Shown here: piece after piece, positions 60,070 to 64,000 of the stretch
How the letters are laid out: each line of letters starts with the position of its first letter
How positions within the stretch are numbered: position 1 is the first letter of the stretch
Source: Citrus sinensis
Lineage: Eukaryota; Streptophyta; Magnoliopsida; Sapindales; Rutaceae
Reading direction: 5' to 3'
DNA length: 64,000 nucleotides
NCBI RefSeq assembly: GCF_022201045.2
Contig: NC_068564.1
Span: 33,137,001 to 33,201,000, forward strand
The notes under the pieces: generated by a model
Database searches by the model: none
Seen by the model: only the letters and a program-made list of their open reading frames with translations
What the model was told of the DNA's origin: nothing
Program-made: the position numbers and the translations under genes

Positions 60070-62424
60070 TTACCAGTAGTCTCCACATGAACATACACCA
60101 CCCTTGAAATGGTGGAATCTATTCGCATCCCTAACCACAATGACCCTCCCTGTAACCTTGGATATAAATTTAGTTGCTGTATGGCAGTCTAAACAAACAC
60201 GGAGATTCTTAATAATCCTAATTTCAGTTCCAGGTTCAGTGGAGATAAGGCCAAATGCTATCGCCAACTTCTCACTGTGAACCTTCATCATTAGCTCCTT
60301 CTCTTCCTCCTCCACGTCATGCAAAGCTGTGACGGTCTCTGTCTGAAATCCGGCCTCTCTCATCTTTCCATTTAACTTCTCTAGCATTGCATAGATTGCA
60401 GTTGACTGGGGATGCAGCTGATCACCTGATGTGAAGACATGTGGGGTACCACCAACCTCAATTAGAGTGCACCCAGGAGCCTTTGCAAGCTTTCTCTTCT
60501 TAAATACTTGTCGAACTGTTGCGGCCTGTACATAGTCTCTATCAGCCGAATAAATATTTGAGAGTAAGACATGATATCCTACATTTTCTGGGTCTAATTC
60601 AAATAGTTTTTCAGATGCCACACGGGCTAGGTTTGTGTCTTTATGAATCATGCAAGCACCAAGCAATGCACCCCATACAGCAGGGCCTGGCTCTACAGCC
60701 AATCCCTTTATAAATTCCAAGGCCTTCTCTAATTGTCCAGCGCGACCAAGGATGTCTACCATGCAGGCATAATGCTCGGCTAAGGGCTTAAGTCCATGAT
60801 CGTGAATCATGGATTGGAATATTTCATCTCCTTCTCTCACCAAGCCAGCATGACTGCAAGCATACAAAACAGAAAGAAAAGTAACCCCAGAAGGCCGAAT
60901 GCCAGAATGCAACATTTCTGAAAAAAGCTGTAGTGCTTCCAGTCCATGTCCATGGAGGCCATAACCAGAAATCATGGTGTTCCAAGTTACCTCAGACTTA
61001 TGTGGCATCAAGTCAAATAAGTCTCGAGCCTCTACAATGTTTCCACACTTTGCATACATGTCAATTAGAGCAGTTGACACATATATATTAGACTCAAAAT
61101 TCCTGCTCTTAACTAACTCATGTACCCATTTACCAAGACTTATCGCTCCAAGTTGAGCACAAGCAGAAAGAATGCTACTGACTGTTACAGGATTTGGTGC
61201 GACTTTAGAGGCCTGCATTTCCTGGAAAAGAGAAATTGCCTCCTCTGTTAACCCATTTTGGGTATAACCAGCTATCATGGCATTCCAAGAAGCCAAACTT
61301 TTCTCTGATGACTCATCAAATAGCTTCCTTGCGGCTTCCATTTCATTTAATCTACTATAAACAGTACTTAGAGCAGTTAAAACAGAAGAATTTGAAACAA
61401 TACCAGATTTCAGACAGAAATTATGTATACAATTAGTGAGATGTAAATGTCCAAAAGGATAAAACACAGGAATCAACCCCACAATCGTACTTGAATTAAC
61501 TCTCTCTGCTGAAGCAAGCAACTGTCTAAACAGTCTCAACGAAGATTCGGTCTTACCATTACAAGTATACCCAGATATCATTGCATTACAAGATATCAAG
61601 TCTGGCCTAACAATATCTCTAAACAACAATTCCGCCCCCTCAACCTCTCCACATTTGGAGTAAAATGAAACCAATCCTGTCAGCACATAAACATGATCAT
61701 GAAACCCTAACTTTAAACCCAAGCACTGTATCTCCATCCCCAATCTCAACTCTTGCACCTCTGCTACAGCTGGCAGCACAGCAGCCACACTTGTCGAATC
61801 CAACCAGGTCCCACCATTCCTAACCATGTCCCCAAAAACCCAAATCGAATCCTGAAAGCAACAATTTTTCATCAACCCAGAAATCATAGAATTCCACAAA
61901 ACCGTATCTTTCTCAGGCATTTTATCAAACACCTTGCGTGCAGACTTGACCCAGGAAAACTTAAAGTACAGATCAACTAAAGCAGCCCCAACAAACAAAT
62001 CAGATCCATAACCACTGACAATCGCATGTCCATGCAACAGAACACCTATACTACGATCACAGCAAGCCGAAGCTGCGGATAATACGAATGAGTAAGTAAA
62101 GTTATCTGGGGTAAGAGCAGTGTTTTTTCTCAAATGGGTATAAAAACAAATCGATGATTTAGGCATTTCATTATTGGAGAAGCCGCGAATGATGACGTTG
62201 AAGAGAAAGAGGTCTGGTTTAGGGATGGAGAAGAAGAGGGCACGCGCGTAGCACGTGGCTTTGAAGTCTGAGAGTCTGTGGGCGAGTTTTGTGACTGTTG
62301 ACAGATCGTTTTGGAAGCCGTGGATGATGATTTGGGCGTGCGTTTGAGTGAGTTGTGACTGTGTTTTGGCGCCTTTTAGAAGACTCAAGAACAGGTTTCT
62401 GCTTTGTGGGGTTTTCATAGACAT
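60070..62424 (-). CDS. PLS-class pentatricopeptide repeat protein with DYW domain (DYW9/At4g30700 type)
   Basis: One intronless open frame of 784 residues. A short N-terminal region (HAQIIIHGF) is followed by about 15 PLS-type PPR repeats (e.g. YVSTALIDMYAKCGNIVEAR, WNTMISGYGLHGHGLEAL), then E/E+ motifs (about 610-690, GCTLIEVGGTPHVFTSGDQLHP) and a complete C-terminal DYW domain. The cytidine-deaminase-like signature is present (HSEKLA, then NLRVCLDCH) and the protein ends CSCGDYW. Such proteins bind one organellar RNA site and carry out C-to-U editing in mitochondria or plastids. The sequence matches my memory of Arabidopsis At4g30700 (about 792 residues) almost end to end, including SDFKATCYAR/SDLGAIYYAR and the ELDPENVGYHVLLSNI block. 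The start at 62424 (MSMKTPQSRN) is the only reasonable one; targeting is not clear. Upstream is a CACGTG box and a GGCGGGAAA E2F-like site. Confidence 0.93.
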   Translation of the reverse strand: MSMKTPQSRNLFLSLLKGAKTQSQLTQTHAQIIIHGFQNDLSTVTKLAHRLSDFKATCYARALFFSIPKPDLFLFNVIIRGFSNNEMPKSSICFYTHLRKNTALTPDNFTYSFVLSAASACCDRSIGVLLHGHAIVSGYGSDLFVGAALVDLYFKFSWVKSARKVFDKMPEKDTVLWNSMISGLMKNCCFQDSIWVFGDMVRNGGTWLDSTSVAAVLPAVAEVQELRLGMEIQCLGLKLGFHDHVYVLTGLVSFYSKCGEVEGAELLFRDIVRPDLISCNAMISGYTCNGKTESSLRLFRQLLASAERVNSSTIVGLIPVFYPFGHLHLTNCIHNFCLKSGIVSNSSVLTALSTVYSRLNEMEAARKLFDESSEKSLASWNAMIAGYTQNGLTEEAISLFQEMQASKVAPNPVTVSSILSACAQLGAISLGKWVHELVKSRNFESNIYVSTALIDMYAKCGNIVEARDLFDLMPHKSEVTWNTMISGYGLHGHGLEALQLFSEMLHSGIRPSGVTFLSVLYACSHAGLVREGDEIFQSMIHDHGLKPLAEHYACMVDILGRAGQLEKALEFIKGLAVEPGPAVWGALLGACMIHKDTNLARVASEKLFELDPENVGYHVLLSNIYSADRDYVQAATVRQVFKKRKLAKAPGCTLIEVGGTPHVFTSGDQLHPQSTAIYAMLEKLNGKMREAGFQTETVTALHDVEEEEKELMMKVHSEKLAIAFGLISTEPGTEIRIIKNLRVCLDCHTATKFISKVTGRVIVVRDANRFHHFKGGVCSCGDYW

Positions 62425-62499
62425 CTGGAATTGAAGCTCAAGTGTTTGTGAAAAAGACTGATTCGCGACAGATTCATATAAATTATAAAAAGTAAAAAC

Positions 62500-62521
62500 G
62501 GCGGGAAATTGAGGTCACGTG
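62500..62521 (-). promoter_or_regulatory. E2F-like site and G-box upstream of the PPR gene
   Basis: GGCGGGAAA at 62500-62508 (TTTCCCGCC on the gene's strand) and CACGTG at 62516-62521 lie about 75-95 bp before the start codon. The region also has a GC-rich CGCGCACGCGCGG stretch just beyond. Confidence 0.35.
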
Positions 62522-62529
62522 TTTCCGCG

Positions 62530-64000
62530 CACGCGCGGCTGTTTTGGAGATGTTGATGACTTGATGTTATAGCTGAAGTCCCAGGCTCCTAGCAGAAATA
62601 CGGTGTAGTTTCTGGATTCTTGCTGTTTGTTTACGTTAAAATCTGAACAAACTTATAATTTGTCTAAAATAATAAATAATACCTTCATGATGTATCTATT
62701 AAATAAAATGGCTAAGAAGGCTTCTGCGTAACATGTGACATATAATTTAATTAAACAAGCAATAATTGAACTGCTAATAAAAATTTTCTTCCTTTTTTCC
62801 TGAAGCTTTGCTTCTAAATTTGGATTCATTCAATCCTTTGCTCCCTTTTGCATTTTTCTTTTTCTGTTCATATGCGTGATACAAAAACTACGCCTAAACT
62901 GATCAAGCCAATAGCTCCATCGTGGAAAAGTGAAATGAAAATAAATAAATAAATAAATATCAAGAGAGTGGTATATAAAAATGAAAGGAATCAATTTACA
63001 TTTACTGGGGGAGAGAGAGAGAGACCCAAGAAAACAGCAATTTATCTCTGCTGCAGTGAGATGAGACATACGTGGTCAATTGTTAGCATAGCAGCGGGTG
63101 GTTAGGGCCATTGGCTTTTGTGTGCTTTTTGATGGCCAATATTGGCTGCTGCTCAGCCTTTCTCCAATGTCTGTTTCTTTTGTATAAGATGAGTCCTAAG
63201 GCTGTACTCTTCTACCTGCTTGATGCCGAAAAGCAATCAAAACACAAATCCAAGATTTCACACTTTGCACGATAAATAAACCAACTAACAAGAAGCATAG
63301 AGAAGCAATGCAAAATGCAGAAACATACAAAAATGAACTTTGATGTAATAATGTGACCAATGATGTGATTGGCCAGGCAATTTGAGAGGAGATGGATGGG
63401 ATAGGCCACATGTATAAGTGTAACCATTGAATTGCTACAGGACAAATGACTGGTGGGCGCATGAGGAGTGAATAATGAAGCAATTTGACAGCCTGCATAT
63501 TGGACCCCAAAGCTTTCAAATATCTAACAAGGTTAAGATTTGTCAACCCCCAACCCATTTCATACAATTAATTGAAATGGGGAAGTTTCAACCATGTAAA
63601 CATCGACTCAACATAGACTAGCCCCACCAGGATGCTATGTGAGCAAATCAATGTTGGACAAGCATACTTTGTAACAATCAATAAACTAGTAAGAACTGAA
63701 TTTTTCCACTGAAGATTGTCTTTTGGACAATCCCAGACCAGACAGAACTGACCAGATGACAGTGGCAAGCATGTCAAGTCACCATGTAGATATAAGAAGC
63801 CTACTTGAGCCCATATGATAATAGATATGCCTTTCAAAAATAAAACAGTTAGTTTGCTAGATTAAATTCAAGCTTAAGTAGACATCTAGAAACCATTGAG
63901 ATTGACCTCGAGCATCAAACAGGAAAGGCGTGGTTGATAAAAAGCACAGTAAGAAATGCAAAAGCCAAGAGACACCCTGCCTCTCTCCTCTTCCTAATAA
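62530..64000. other. Right-edge region without a supported gene
   Basis: Several minus-strand open frames (for example 63196-63567 and 63568-63837) have no recognisable motif, and neighbouring frames do not join into a family. The region may be the UTR or promoter of a gene beyond the window. A GA microsatellite lies near 63010-63023. Confidence 0.4.

Noticed and set aside
60519-61980. Plus-strand open frames opposite the PPR gene
   Set aside because: Antisense shadows of the 784-codon PPR frame.
63196-63837. Two adjacent minus-strand open frames with hydrophobic stretches
   Set aside because: They are separated by stops, match no family I know, and neither frame extends by splicing. UTR of a neighbouring gene is as likely.
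63957-63980. AAAAGCCAAGAGACACCCT near the right edge resembles AAAAGCCAAAAGACACCCT near base 73
   Set aside because: A single match of about 18 bases with no flanking similarity is compatible with chance or with an unnamed dispersed repeat.
1-64000. CRISPR arrays, bacterial operons, tRNA and rRNA genes
   Set aside because: No regularly spaced repeats, no tRNA B-box with a plausible cloverleaf and no rRNA stretches were seen; the window is plant nuclear DNA.

Overview
The window is nuclear DNA of a flowering plant: AT-rich intergenic DNA, GT-AG introns, many (AT)n, (AAT)n and (CTT)n runs, plastid-targeted and DYW-type PPR proteins, and small DNA transposons in the gaps. Protein sequences and gene order point to a eudicot, probably a woody rosid of the Citrus type; the species is a guess.

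Layout. 1-8.5 kb is gene-poor. It holds a copia-type LTR edge, two related small secreted proline-rich peptide genes (1292-1501 and 4298-4555), low-complexity DNA and a short TRIM element (7008-7362). From 9 to 19.5 kb there are two minus-strand chromatin or transcription genes, an ASHR3-type SET-domain histone methyltransferase and a WRINKLED3/4-type double-AP2 factor, separated by a pyrimidine-rich repeat and a Tourist-like MITE. A heptahelical PAQR receptor (HHP2/3 type) lies at 24.9-27.5 kb on the plus strand and converges on a large minus-strand clustered-mitochondria/TPR gene (TSS/REC2 type). I could join that gene into 23 exons and 1851 codons, all in phase. A small plastid membrane protein gene follows at 40.8-41.3 kb.

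41.4-45.2 kb is an insertion zone. It contains a young Mutator-like element with 228-bp inverted repeats and a 10-bp target duplication that carries pieces of two different host genes (Pack-MULE), then a small MITE and a decayed polygalacturonase gene. From 45.4 kb come NUP43, plastid ribosomal protein bL35c and a TRF2/HOY1-type PH-like protein, all plus strand. A minus-strand RING-H2 gene with an internal 59-residue repeat and an intronless DYW-type PPR gene follow. The last 1.5 kb has no gene I can support.

These are mostly single-copy housekeeping and regulatory genes, not a pathway cluster. From memory of Arabidopsis locus numbers, NUP43, HHP2 and ASHR3 are consecutive there (At4g30840, At4g30850, At4g30860), with the PPR homologue near by (At4g30700). 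The window therefore looks like an expanded version of one ancestral block. Exon boundaries were built by hand from splice consensus and reading-phase continuity; UTRs were not resolved.
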